Shown piece by piece: positions 45,681 to 56,830 of a DNA stretch of 64,000 bases (the stretch's first letter is position 1; the number at the start of each line of letters is the position of its first letter). The DNA lies in the NCBI GenBank assembly GCA_034509735.1, contig JACGWO010000003.1, forward strand, positions 3,100,001-3,164,000, written 5' to 3'. Source of the stretch: Sesamum alatum. Its lineage: Eukaryota > Streptophyta > Magnoliopsida > Lamiales > Pedaliaceae. The notes below the pieces were generated by a model. The model had not been told where the DNA came from and ran no database searches. It saw only the letters and a list, made by a program, of their open reading frames with translations. The translations under genes and the position numbers were made by a program.

Positions 45681-46414
45681 TGTTTTGTGCCGTTTTTGCC
45701 GTTTTTCCGGAAAATTGGATTTTCCTGATTTCTGCTAGTTTTCTGAAATTATTAATTTTGGCATATTTTAATTTTGGTTAAATTGGATTTTCTAAAATTA
45801 TTTTTTTTATGCCTTAGATTATTTTGGAAATGGTTTCCAAACAAAAAAAAATAAAAAAAAATTGTACATTGGATGTATAGTTGATATCCATATTTTTAAT
45901 TGCATTATTAATATGATATTTTCTGCATTTTATTATGTTTATTGTTTTAGATATTGGATATCTATTTATAAATGCATGGGATGTATTTATTTGTTGGCAT
46001 GTTTATATTTGATATAAATGTGCTTTATTGTTGTTTATTTGATAAACAATAAGGATGATCACTAGCCCATTGACCTATGTATGGTTTATATTTTTGTTGG
46101 GTGAGGCCTGCGTGCCTCTTTGTTTTTCTCTTCTCTCTATCGTTTTTAGCCTTGGAATAATAAGGCTTTCTTCCTCTCTTTTAATGTACTCCCCCCGACT
46201 TATGATTGGGGTTTCTTTTAAGTTGTAATGAGAGTAGATTAGACTGTGAGGCTTTATTTTATTAAATGTAAGCTTCCAAGGAGATGAAGGTCCGGCGGAC
46301 GGAGCCCACGGTGGAAGGTCAAGAAGAACAAAGAAGGATTTACAAGGCCCCATTAGAATGATAATGGGATGTAAAAAAATTGTAATAGTGTAGGCTTACC
46401 CTAGATTGACCATA

Positions 46415-46438
46415 GATCCACTGCGGGCTCAGTGGATC
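46415..46438 (+). promoter_or_regulatory. Leader hairpin of the family C element
   Basis: Perfect GATCCACTG / CAGTGGATC arms around CGGGCT, identical to E5 and the sense strand of E3 although the surrounding sequence has diverged. Confidence 0.65.
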
Positions 46439-46744
46439 ACTTAGGAACGGGCTTGTGATTATCCTAACAGGGGCGTACTAGGCTTGTTTTGCATGTGTTT
46501 AATGTTTTAATGCTTTGATGTATGATGTGTTTGGAATGCATTATTTACATTAAATGTTTAAAACTTGAGCATGCAAAGTACTAATAATGATGAGGTCTCG
46601 GTCTTAATAAACTATAACTCTCACTTGGATGGTCCAAGTAAATATTAGGCCCAAAAATGGAATTAAAATCAAATGGTTTGATTATTCCAAGCCTTCCATC
46701 CATAGCAATGTAGTGAGGAAGCTACTTTCACCCATTCGTGGTCT

Positions 46745-46836
46745 CACGAGTCGTGGCACGTTTGGAATGAAAGAAAGCTGCACTGTTGTTATGAACGAAT
46801 GGAATATACTCCTATTTCCCTGTCTCACGAGTCGTG
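46745..46836 (+). promoter_or_regulatory. Paired CACGAGTCGTG palindromes, family C leader
   Basis: Exact copies lie at 46745-46755 and 46826-46836, 81 bp apart, each preceded by GTCT. They are the sense-strand form of the pair found in E1, E3, E4, E5 and E6. Confidence 0.6.
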
Positions 46837-47202
46837 GGGGGCGATAGTTGAGATATTCATTTGGTTGATGGGTCGGGCCTAACGTTAAGTAACATGATTC
46901 GCTTGGAGTCCTTGGGATCATGTGAAGAGGCGAGGCAAAATATCTTGGGGATCTCATTGGATGAGAATGGTATTGGATACCTCCCACAAAGCCTTTCCCA
47001 TGTGAATCGTAAAAGCGGGGCATGGAGAATTGCGTTTGTGGACTCCGAGCCCACTAGGAAATGGTTTCCCGAAAACCCTACTTGAGAGTGGTGGGCTTTT
47101 TGAAGAAATAGTGGGAGGGGTTAATGACTAAAGACCAAGTCTTAACTTGAATTCTATATTATAATAATCTACTAATTTTCTGCTTTACATTTTTGAATGT
47201 AG

Positions 47203-47852
47203 ATGTCTAAGAATCCGCTCGCTGTAATTTTTTGAGACTAATAAATTTAACGGAACAAACTATAACGATTGGCTGCGAAATCTGAGGATTGTCCTAGATT
47301 TTGAAAACTAGGCTTACGTTCTTGATAAGCCACTTCCTCGGGTCTTGCCGGAGGGGTCCTCGTCAGAAAGAGCGTTTGACGTTCAATGAATGATAGGAGG
47401 ACAACCGCAAGGTCCGCAGCATCATACTGGAATCCATGACTAATGAGATCCAGAAACAGTATGATCGGCTGGATGATGTCAGCTCGATAATGCTCCGCAT
47501 GAAAGACGTTTATGCGGTACCGGACCAGCATATTAGATATGCTGCGACGAAGGCATTTTTCGGAGCTAAGATGACAGAAGGGTTTTCTGTACACCAGCAT
47601 GGAGTGATGATGCTATCCCTAGTGGAGAAGCTCAAAGACCTCCGAGCTGATCTTGAAAAAGAAACGTACATCGACGTGATCCTTCAGTCTCTTCCTCCCT
47701 CTTTTGACCCGTTTATCGTGAACTATAACATGAATGGGCTTGAAAAAGACCTTCATGAGTTGATAAACATGTTGGTCCAGTACGAGGCAACGATTGAAAA
47801 GTCTGCGCCGTCGGTATTGGTTGGGGAGGCTTCGATACTATCCCATAATTAG
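47203..47852 (+). pseudogene. Family C gag remnant
   Basis: ATG at 47203-47205 begins MSKNPLA, but an extra T (ATTTTTTGAG) shifts the frame within ten codons. A TAG replaces a Gln codon in the DFENQAY region (about 47308). From 47436 gag is open for about 138 codons: MTNEIQKQYDRLDDVSSIML ... LQSLPPSFDPFIVNYNMNGL ... LINMLVQYEATIEKSAPSVL, ending TAG at 47850-47852. The Lys/Gly-rich region, zinc knuckle and protease seen in family A are missing. No functional capsid protein can come from this copy. Confidence 0.85.
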
Positions 47853-49831
47853 ATTATGAATGCTCAAAACAAATGATGAAATGGATAATCAAGATAAACT
47901 CACAGATTTGGCATGCAAAGCTAGGTCACATTCCTCTAGATAGGATAAGGAGGTTAGTAGATTCAAGGAGTCTAGAAATAGACAATTTGAGCCTGCTAGC
48001 TTGCAAGTCCTTCCTGAGCAGGAAGATGGCCAAGAAGCTCTTTGTAGGACAAAGTATGCTTGCTAGTGGTCTGTTGGATTGGATCCAGTCAGACATCTGT
48101 GGGTCACTGAGTACACAAGACCAGTAGAGGGTTCACAAGTCTAAGGGCCTTTGGAAGGCTCAGGGAATTAGATTTGAAGTGGGAATCAAACTGGTTGCAA
48201 AATTAACCTTCGATTGGATCGAGTGGTGTGTATTTAGTGTGAGCTCTTGATGTATCTAAATGGGAATGGAATTCTCACTCAGTGGAATTCTTCCTGGAAC
48301 GCCACAATTGAACGGCGTCTCTGATAAAGGAGGAATCGAACCTTGTTGGACATGGTTCGATCGGTGTTTTCACTGAACTACCTTGGCCCATCTGGGCGTG
48401 TTCTTAAGACAGTGGCCAAGTTGTAAAACATGGAACTTTCTAAAGATCGTGGCCCAGACGCCATATTGGATATGGCATGGCAAGCCTGTATCTTACAAAG
48501 TACTTGAGTATGTAGGATGGTCTTGCATACGTCAAGGGACTAGTGGGAGGCAAACTAGGTCTGCGCAGGTTCATGTGTTGTCCTAAGGGAAATTGGATTT
48601 CAAAGGATAACCGGTGTAAGGAGTAGCTCCTTGAGGAATCAAGTAGAGCGACACCTCAGTATGATATAGCAAACATCATTTGTAATCAAGTTTTCCTACT
48701 GACTATATTCCAGTCCTCCTAAGGATGACCAGAATATCCTAGATACCTGAGAGGTACAGGTTTCTGGGTCAGTCCTGTCAATTGGATTATAATCCAAAAG
48801 ACATAAGGAGAAGCAATGTTGGACATTGGATTGAATCAATGGCTTGGAGCCATGGAATTCGACATGGAATTCAAACTAGGTTTGAAACTCTATGTAACTG
48901 GAATATTCGTTTTGATGAGTTCATGTGGGGTATGACTCGATCAGTAACGAGCTTTGAGGGTCAGTGGGAGTTTAGTTGTGTTCCTAATGTTTAAGTGTGT
49001 AACGTCTTATTCCTTTGGAATGAATTTAAGATGTTAGGAAACACTGAAACACAGACGTTGTTCACGCAATTCTCCATGAAAGGAATTGGATTCCTATATA
49101 TAGGGTTAAGCTGTCCAAGACTCAGTCAGGTTGACTGATGAGGAAGCTTAGATGTTTGACATCCCCTACGTCTTTGCCGTAGGCAACATGGGTATGTTGT
49201 ATGGTGCATTGGACCTGATGTTGTGTATGCTTTCGGCATAACGACAGAAATCGGGTGTGTACCGAGGAGGCAGTAGACTGCTGTTGAGAACAGTCTTTTA
49301 TACCTGAATAAGGATTAAAGAAGTGTTCTTGATACAAGTTCAATGGAGAGTTGATTCTGGAAGGCTATAGCGATACTAGCTTCCAGGATCATGTGAATCA
49401 TATCTAGTCTCATTATGAACATATATTCAGGCTTAATGGTAAGGTGGTGGCTTGGAAAGGTTTCAAGCGGGACACCACGACGGACCATGAAAGTTGAATG
49501 TATGGCAACTTTAGAAGTTGCTCCGGAGAGTGGTTTGGATGAAAAACTACATCCAATGGTTGGGTGTGGTGCCTAGCACGTGCTAGCCAGTAGTTACCTT
49601 GGAGGATAACAACATGGCTGTAGCGCAAGCTATAGGACCGAGATCTCATCATAGATCCAGGAAAATTCTTAGACAGTACCATCTGCTTGGAGCAATGGTA
49701 TGAAGAGGTGACGTGCGGTTGGACCGCATCATCTTTGGCAGAAATAAGGTAGACCCGTGAGACCGAGCCGGATATCGCAGATTACTCATGCTCAGATAAG
49801 TCTGAGCAACATGGGTGATTGGCTTTAGGTC
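47853..49831 (+). pseudogene. Family C pol remnant (integrase and RNase H traces)
   Basis: An integrase zinc-finger segment follows gag closely (IWHAKLGHIPLDRIRRLVDS ... SDICGSLST, 47890-48127, then TAG). Protease has been deleted between them. Beyond 48130 only patches resemble copia pol: CTGATAAAGGAGGAATCGAACC (integrase ERRNRT region, about 48322), a NIRFDE..WGM patch near 48900 and RNase H text such as WLGVVPST / GPRSHH near 49560-49660. Stops are frequent in all frames. The RT catalytic motif was not found. The similarity is enough to show descent, not function. Confidence 0.75.
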
Positions 49832-49842
49832 AAGTGGGAGAT

Positions 49843-52065
49843 TGTTAGAATAGGTGACCAGAAAGCCAATTGGATTGGCGGTTTTGGGTACTATTTAGCA
49901 ATCTTTATTGACTTGATGAATATAGTAAGTATTCATCCGTGGCACTATGTGTTTGTTGTGCTTACTGATTACGTTAAACGATGTTTTAACGTCACAACAA
50001 ATGCCCACAGACCAATTGTATAACCCATGTAGTTGGGCTGCGCATTGGATGGCAGCTATGAAACCAACTTCTGAGGGTTGGTCTGGAATGTTCCAAGTCG
50101 AGGACCTCGAGACAGGGCATCGAGGGTCCTACAGAGACTTGCACTAAGGATTGCATTCATTGGATGAGTGCCGTGTTTCATCGGCAACAGACGTTGGACG
50201 TCTATGCAATATTAGTGGGTTAGTTGACGTGGGTGTTAGCTGACTGAACTGACTCGCGGGAATCGTCATATGGAAGCCTTGGAGGCTTAGTCGGTATGAC
50301 TGGAATTCTCGGCTCCGATAGTACGAGATTAGTCCTCGGACTTGAGGAATCATGGCAGTCACATGCATATGAAGGTTGTATCTAGGGTCTGGCAAGAGAT
50401 GCCCGTATCTGGGATACGTTCATCATAAGCCTCATCCAGTGCAGTCGGAATATGTATTGAGGACGGTGGATTCCAAGATAGGATCCGTCACCTGTCAGTA
50501 TATGACAGTCGAGTCTCCTATGCGCTCTGAGACGGTTTAAGCTCTTTAAGTCTGTGGCCACAGCGATTGGTCGAGTAGGGAATGGTTTCCTACGTCGATC
50601 AATAGAGCAAACGCGTCTCGAGTTATTGAGCATAGTTGTCTAGTCCAGGATGGGAACCGACGCCAAATTCCATGCCCTAGACTTAGACCGGGAGACGGAT
50701 GATGGAAGGGACCGTACTCGTATGGTAATCGAGAGCCTAAATGTTCACGCCAACATTCACCTAGTCTCTAGTGCCATGGACCGTTGCTAGACGGCCACCC
50801 ATGGTGACGGGCGTTTTCCGATTAATGGTTAATTGGAAAATAGTTAATTAAATTGGATTTAACCAATTGTGTTGGACACAAGCCCAAGTCTAGCTGAGGG
50901 TGAACCTAAAGAGTCACACACAAATCACTATGGAATTGGTAGAATTAATTTGGAATTAATTCTAGAAGAAGCGAATTAATTTAATTGGATTAAATTAATT
51001 CAAGGAGAAAAATAAATGATTGGATCATTTATTGGGAAATCCATTTGATGGATGGTCCAAGAATTAATTAATTGGATTAGTTAATTTTTGGACTTAGAAC
51101 CTTTAAATTAATTGGATTAATTTATCGGGTTTCGATTAATTAATTGATTGGATCAATTAATTAGAGTTCGGACTTATGTTTATTTAATTGGATTAAATAA
51201 ACTTATGGGCATCAATTAGATTGAGATTAATTGGATTAATTAATGCCCAATGGACTTTGTTTGGACTTAATTTAATTAGATTAAATAAAAGTCTAAGACT
51301 AGTAGTCCTAGTCCATGGAAAAATTCAATTTATAGCAAATGAAGGAAGAATTAAAATCTTCCACATGTGAGGCACATGTGACCAGCCTTTGTATGATTTT
51401 GTGGGTGGTTTTATTTGCTATAATGGTGCATGGTTATGTAGATAATGGTGTGTGTATGTAGGTTACTTTGGAAGTTGACAAGAGAAGTTGAATTTTGAAT
51501 TCAACAACTCTACTTACACAAAACCATTCACATAACTTGCATGCTATGTCTTGCACGAAATTTTCCATCAAGAAACTCTCCAAAAACCTCTGAAAATTTC
51601 TCCTTTTTGTGTTCATACCTTTTGGAAAGGTTTGAACTAAAACATTCCAAAAGCACTAATCAATAGTGTTGTTTTGGATTGTTTTTTTTTTTCTTCTTTT
51701 CTCTACTTCTATCTAGCAATAGATTAGAGATATACATTCCATAGTGTGGTGTGGACAAATTAGAGGGATTCTAATTTGGATCCTCAAGTGAACGGAAGGA
51801 GAAACGGAAAGGGAACAACACTAGAAACAAACCGGTTCTACGTGCAACGAACATAAGGTTGGTTTTCTTTATGTTTTCATGTATCTTTTGTTTACTTCCT
51901 TTAGCCATATGTCCAGCATTCTTCTCCTCTTTATTTTATGCTTTGACAAACACCGAACGCCCGGGAACTTCAAAGGGAACACCCCTTTGAACCCGTTTAA
52001 ATTTATGCTTTAAATTAACGTTTTTACGCTTCCGTTGCGTTCCCGGGCCGTACCCGATTCTTTCA
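49843..52065 (+). repeat. Family C 3' LTR
   Basis: 2223 bp, nearly identical to the 5' LTR. It is preceded by CAAGTGGGAGAT (49831-49842) and followed by the CACAT duplication. Paired CCATGG element at 50774-50804. One inverted repeat is better here than in the 5' copy: GAATTAATTTAAT / ATTAAATTAATTC, 13 bp arms around TGG (50973-51001). The 5' copy has an A that breaks it. Confidence 0.95.
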
Positions 52066-52686
52066 CACATTCCAATAATCACATTAATTATGTATATATA
52101 TTAGAATATACAACACCTAGCATAAGTGATTCATTATTCATCTTTTTCTAGGAAAAAGAGAAGACAAAAATCCTCTCCTCTCTCTCAAAATTCCGTGCTC
52201 CCTCCCTCTCTTACACTTGTGTTCTTCACTTGATTTTGAATCAAGAAGAAGAACAAAGTAAGTTTAAGAGTACACTAATTCATAGTGTTCTTCTCTTAAA
52301 CCGATTCCTTCCTAAACCCGTTCTTTTCTAGCAAGAAGAACGTGTGTTTCTTCCGGTGTGGTGTGGATCACCTTTGGAGAATCCATACGTTTGGATTTCA
52401 TGAGCATTCCGGAGAAGGAACAACGCTAGTAGCCGGGAGCATACGCTAAACAATCAAAGGTAACGGTTTATTACGCTTTGATTGATTTCATTTGTATATC
52501 TATGCCCTATGTGTTTAAATATTTGTTTTAATATTTACACATCCTACATCGAACGCCCGGTTGAGCACCCAAGGGTACACCCCTTGGGATTCGCGTATTT
52601 TTTGATTTTGATTTAAATTTATGCAATTTCTCGCTTTTCTCGCTTCCGCTCGCGCTCCCGGGCGGATCCGCTTGTCCTTCATAAGC

Positions 52687-54301
52687 AGTGTTACTGGGTC
52701 AGCATGCTAGGAAGCAGCTGACTGAGGTGACTCGCGGGAACCGTCTTACGGAGGACCTTGAGTATGGTCAGCAAGGTATGACGTGAGTTCCCGGTTCCAA
52801 CGGTACAGGTCAAGTCCTTTGACTTGAGGAACTGCTGAGTTTACCTGTACATCAGGTCTGTATCTTAGATATGGTGAGAGATTGCCAAAATACTCTTGAG
52901 TAGTCATAAGCCATGTCTAGTGCAGCTCGGGTGTACAGAATGACAGTTGTTTCCAAGAAAGGATCTGTCTCCTGTCAAAAGGCATTGACAGTTGAGTCTC
53001 ATGTATGCTCTGTGTCTTGTCCCTAAAATCTGCGGCCACAGTAACTGAACAGAAGGGAAGGTTTTCCATGCGGGCGTTTAGTAAGGATAGACCGACACTT
53101 AGATCCAAAATGGATACCTGCTTTTTCCGTGCCCTAGACTCTAAGTGATGAGACCGAAGACAGAAGGACAAGTGTACTGTTAGAGCCTAAATGTTCATCC
53201 TCGATTATTTCACCTAGTCTCTAGTGCCATGGACCGTTGCTAGATGGCCACCCATGGTAATGGACGGATTCTAGGAATCCGATCAAGTCTAGCTGAAAGG
53301 TGAACCTAAAGTGTCACACACTATCCACACACACTTAGTATTTAGTTTGGAATTAAATATTGGAGTAAAGGAATGATTAAATTGGATTTAATCGGGTACT
53401 ATATTTTCTTGGAGAAATTAATTCCTTCTATTTGATAAAGGGAATTAAATTAATAAATTGGATTTATTAAGGAAATTAATTTAATGGGCCTAGAATAAAT
53501 ATTAATATTTATTATATTTATTTGGCCTTTTGGAATATTTAATAGGATTTAAATATTCCATTAAATTAAATTAATGGTTGATATTTAATGGGAGAGATCA
53601 AAGGCTAGGATTGAATTTGACAAGGTCAAATTCTACTTTGACTAGAACTTTGACTAGGTCAAAATCCTAGTCAAATTAAGCTTCTAAAGAGGTGGAGTTT
53701 AAAGAGGATTAAACTCTTCCTCTATATAAACCCCTAGCCTTGCACCTTTTCAAGGATCATGAAATTCCAACACATACACAACACACACTCATTTTCGGCT
53801 CTCTCTCCCCTCTCTCTCGTCCGCCCTCTCTCTCCACTCTCTCCAAGAAATTCTTTTCTAGTTCTCTTGTTCTTGGAACATTAGAACTTAGATGAATCAA
53901 TATCATTAATTCATAACGTGTTGTTGATTCATCCACTCCAAAATATACACTTGTTCGTTGCTAGCACGACGTGCAACATACGTGGGTGGATCGTGTGTCA
54001 CGATTTGGAGGGTCTCAAGAACGAGATCTCAGTGCAAAACGGGGAACAACGCGTGTAGCTGTTGAAGACGAAAACGACAACGGGTAGGTCTCGTTTAATA
54101 TTTTCGTCCTCTTTAATTTCTACCCTATGGCCTCCATGATCATTTACACGTTGTTTACTCATGAGATACACCTAACACCCGGGAATCTCAAGGGTACACC
54201 TCTTGAGCGTGTTCTTTAATTTGATTAAAGCATGCTTTAAATTTTTGTATTTTATTTTATATCGCGCTTCCGCATTCGCGCAATTTCCCGGGACGATCCA
54301 C
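52687..54301 (+). repeat. E5 3' LTR, second segment (family A)
   Basis: It continues the LTR broken at 41407, from AGTGTTACTGGGTCAGC to GACGATCCAC near 54301. It contains the paired CCATGG element (53227-53257), inverted repeats such as GATTAAAT / ATTTAATC and TTAATAAAT / ATTTATTAA around TGG (53370-53480), and TATATAAA at 53723-53730. The last few bases expected before the CTTTCA terminus are replaced by family C sequence. Confidence 0.9.
53723..53730 (+). promoter_or_regulatory. TATA box of the E5 3' LTR
   Basis: TATATAAA within CTCTATATAAACCCCTAG, matching the family A LTRs on the other strand. Confidence 0.7.
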
Positions 54302-54475
54302 ATATTTGTATATGACAGTTGAGTCTCCGACGCACTACAAGATAGTTTGAGATCTTTGAGTCTATGGCCACAACGATTAGTCGAATAGGGAATGGTCTCC
54401 TACGTTGATCAATAAAGCAAATGCGTCTCAAGTTACCTAGCGTAGTCGTCTAGTCCAAGATGGGAACCGGCGTCT
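54302..54475 (+). repeat. Fragment of a family C-like LTR
   Basis: The sequence from about GTATATGACAGTTGAGTCTCC to GGGAACCGGCGTCT parallels 43680-43850 of the family C 5' LTR with many differences. It is truncated on the left against E5. On the right it is split by a solo family B LTR; a few bases (CGTCTAA, 56691-56697) continue beyond it before E6 begins. Confidence 0.8.
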
Positions 54476-56690
54476 TGTTAGAATAGGTGACCAAAAAGCC
54501 AATAGGTTTGGCGATTTGTAACCTATTTGACAACTTGATGTAAATATAATATTATTATGTGATGAATAAAATGAGTGTTCGTCACCAATGGTATCTACTT
54601 TATTGTGCTCATTTTACATATGTTAAAACAATGTTTTACTTATATCGCAACAAAGCCCATAGACCACGATTAACAACTCATGCAGTTGGGCCACGCATTG
54701 GATGGTGGTCATGAAACCAGCTGACTTGAGAGTTGGGTCTGAAACGTTCCAAGTCGAGGACCTCGAGACAGGGCACCGAGAGTCCTATGGAGACTTGCAT
54801 CAAAAGTCGTGTTCAATGGATGAGTGTCGTGTTTCATCGGCGATAGGCGTGGGACGCCTACACGATCTTGATGGGTTGGTCGACTGGGGTCGAGTGACTG
54901 GACTGACTCGCGGGGATCATCATATGGAAGGCTTGGAGGCTTGATCGGTATGATTAGATTTTCCCGGTTCGGATAGTACGGGAGTAGTCCTCAGACTTGA
55001 GGAACCATGACAGTGACGTGCACAGGACGACTGTATCTTAGATCTGGCGAGAGGTGATCATTCTGTAAGATGATCATTATAAGCCTTGTCCAGTGCAGTC
55101 AGAATGTGCAGCGAGGACGATGGGTTCCGAGAAGAGGATCCGTCTCTTGTCAGTATGTGACAGAGGTATCTCCTATGCACTCGGAGACACGTTCATGCTG
55201 TTTAAAGTTGTGGCCACAGTGGTTGGTCGAACAGGAAATGGTTTCCTGTGTCGACGTAATGAGGCATGTGTAGCCTCGAGTATTAAGCATAGATGCTAGT
55301 CAAGGATGGGAACCGACGCCCAATACCATACCTAGACTAAGGCCGGGAGACGGTAGATGGAAAGACCGTAATCGTACGGAATCGGCACCTAAATGTTCAT
55401 GCCAACATTCACCTAGTCTCTAGTGTCATGGACCATTGCCAGACGGCCACCCATGGTAACGGCCCTTGTGGGACACGGGCCCAAGTCTAGCTGAGGGTGA
55501 ACCTAAAGGGTCAACACGCAAATCACCAAGAAGGTTGAGAGATTGACTTGGAGTCAATCTCGAAGGATAAATAAGTAATTGGATTACTTAAGGGGTTGTC
55601 CATTGGATGGACGGGCCGATATTGTATCGGGCCCTTGTCTAATCGGTAAATGGGATTTATCGATTAAATATGGAAAGTCGAGATATTGGATCTTTTGATT
55701 GGATTAAAAGATCAACAGGAAATGTTTAAGTGAATATTAAATTGGATTTAATTTTGGGTTCGTCGTAATTGGATTACGATAAAACTCGGTCCGTTAAATT
55801 TTGACCCGAGATGAGAATTAATTCCTATTTTGGAATAGGAAGAAGTTGGACTTCTTCCCTAATTGAGCATGGCCGAAAATGCTCCCTTGGAGGAAGCAAA
55901 ATTCAGCCATGTTGCATGCTAGGTGGTGGTTGACTTGTCTCTTTTGGTAAGAGATAAAATCAACTCAAATCAAGCCCCTCCCTTTTGGTATGATTTGATC
56001 ATACCTTAAAAGTTGGTAGGCTTGATTGAAGAATTAATGGTGATTGATTGGGATGTATCTAGACATCCTTGGATGAACCTAGACACATTCCAATAATCAT
56101 ATTAATTATGTATATATATGAGTATATATAACACCTTGTGTAAGAGAATCATAATTCATCTTTTGTAGAAAAAGAAGAAGCGAAAATTCGGCCTCCTCTC
56201 TCCCTCATACTCTCGGCCTCTCTCTCTCCCTCTTCTATCATTGTTCTTCACTTGATCTTGGATCAAGAAGGGAAGAACAACGAAAGTTTAAGAAGAACAC
56301 TAATTCATAGTGTTCATCTTCTTAAAATCAATTCCTTCACAAACCCGTTTTCTTCTAGCAAGGAGAATGTGAGTTTCTTCCGGTGTGGTGTGGATCACCT
56401 TTGGAGAGTTCATATATTTGAGCTTGGTGAACATTCGGAGAAAGGAACAAAGCTTGTAGCCGTACACGCGTGAAAAATTACGGAGGTAACATTTATTATA
56501 CTTCTATTATTTTTCTATTCATCTATGCCATATGTATAATGCATGCTATAGTATTGATACATCCTATATCGAACGCCCGGTTGAGCACTCAAGGGTACAC
56601 CCCTTGGGATTTCGTATTAAATTACGTATTTATTTGCTTTTCTCGCTTTCGCTCGCGCTCGCGCTCCCGGGTGGATCCGCTTGTCCTACA
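54476..56690 (+). mobile_element. Second solo LTR of family B
   Basis: It runs from TGTTAGAATAGGTGACCAAA to CTTGTCCTACA, about 2.2 kb. Perfect CGTCT duplications lie at 54471-54475 and 56691-56695, with no internal domain. It diverges visibly from the B LTR at 41408. Inverted repeats with TGG include GAGATTGACT / AGTCAATCTC (near 55539-55561) and TAAGTAAT / ATTACTTA. The CCATGG element (about 55426-55456) has one end changed to TCATGG. Confidence 0.95.
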
Positions 56691-56698
56691 CGTCTAAT

Positions 56699-56830
56699 TG
56701 AAAGAAATCGTGGATCGTCCTGGAAAATTGCGCGAATGCGGAAGCGCGATATAAAATAAAATACAAAAATTAAAGCATGCTTTAATGAATTAAAGAACAC
56801 ACTCAAGGGGTGTACCCTTGAGATTCCCGG
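56699..56830 (-). repeat. Stub of the E6 3' LTR
   Basis: These last 130 bp of a family A LTR (TGAAAGAAATCGTGGATCG ... CAAGGGGTGTACCCTTGAG, + strand) are joined directly to pol. Only about two bases of overlap (GG) exist at the junction, typical of illegitimate repair. Confidence 0.85.

Larger units (their letters stand above)
45265..47202 (+). other. Leader of the family C element
   Basis: About 1.9 kb of untranslated leader has the same ordered features as the family A leaders: GC island (45523-45680), leader hairpin (46415-46438, perfect arms) and CACGAGTCGTG pair (46745-46755 and 46826-46836). Overall sequence similarity to family A is otherwise low in the AT-rich parts. Retention in a coding-dead but recently mobile element suggests these are cis signals. 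Confidence 0.8.
43026..52065 (+). mobile_element. Family C copia element, complete with LTRs but coding-dead
   Basis: A full-length + strand element has a 5' LTR (43026-45250), primer site (45252-45264), leader, gag remnant, pol remnant, polypurine tract (49832-49842) and 3' LTR (49843-52065). It is flanked by perfect CACAT duplications at 43021-43025 and 52066-52070. The LTRs are almost identical; I counted about three substitutions plus a few indels in 2.2 kb, so insertion was recent. The interior is only 4.6 kb, has stops throughout, and most of protease, integrase and RT is gone or unrecognisable. It must have moved using proteins from another element. Confidence 0.95.
41408..52681 (+). 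mobile_element. Solo LTR of family B, itself split by the family C element
   Basis: The LTR runs from TGTTGGAATAGGTGACCAGA at 41408 to GTCCTTCA at 52681, flanked by TAAGC on both sides (41403-41407 and 52682-52686). It is interrupted between 43025 and 52071 by the family C element with its own CACAT duplication. Removing that leaves about 2.2 kb (41408-43025 plus 52071-52681). No internal B sequence is present, so it is a solo LTR left by LTR-LTR recombination. It carries the paired CCATGG element (42357-42387) and a run of TGG-centred inverted repeats (about 42470-42900). Confidence 0.95.
35954..54301 (+). mobile_element. E5: inverted family A copia element, 5' end missing, 3' LTR nested
   Basis: A + strand element with partial leader (35954-37014), gag-pol (37015-41023), polypurine tract (41029-41039) and a 3' LTR. 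The 3' LTR starts at 41040 and is split at 41407 by a solo family B LTR (41408-52681). It resumes at 52682 (duplicated TAAGC), or 52687 without the duplication, and runs to about 54301. The 5' LTR, primer site and GC island are missing; the leader begins abruptly at the right end of the E3/E4 array. The last few bases of the 3' LTR are also lost at the junction with a family C scrap. Confidence 0.9.
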
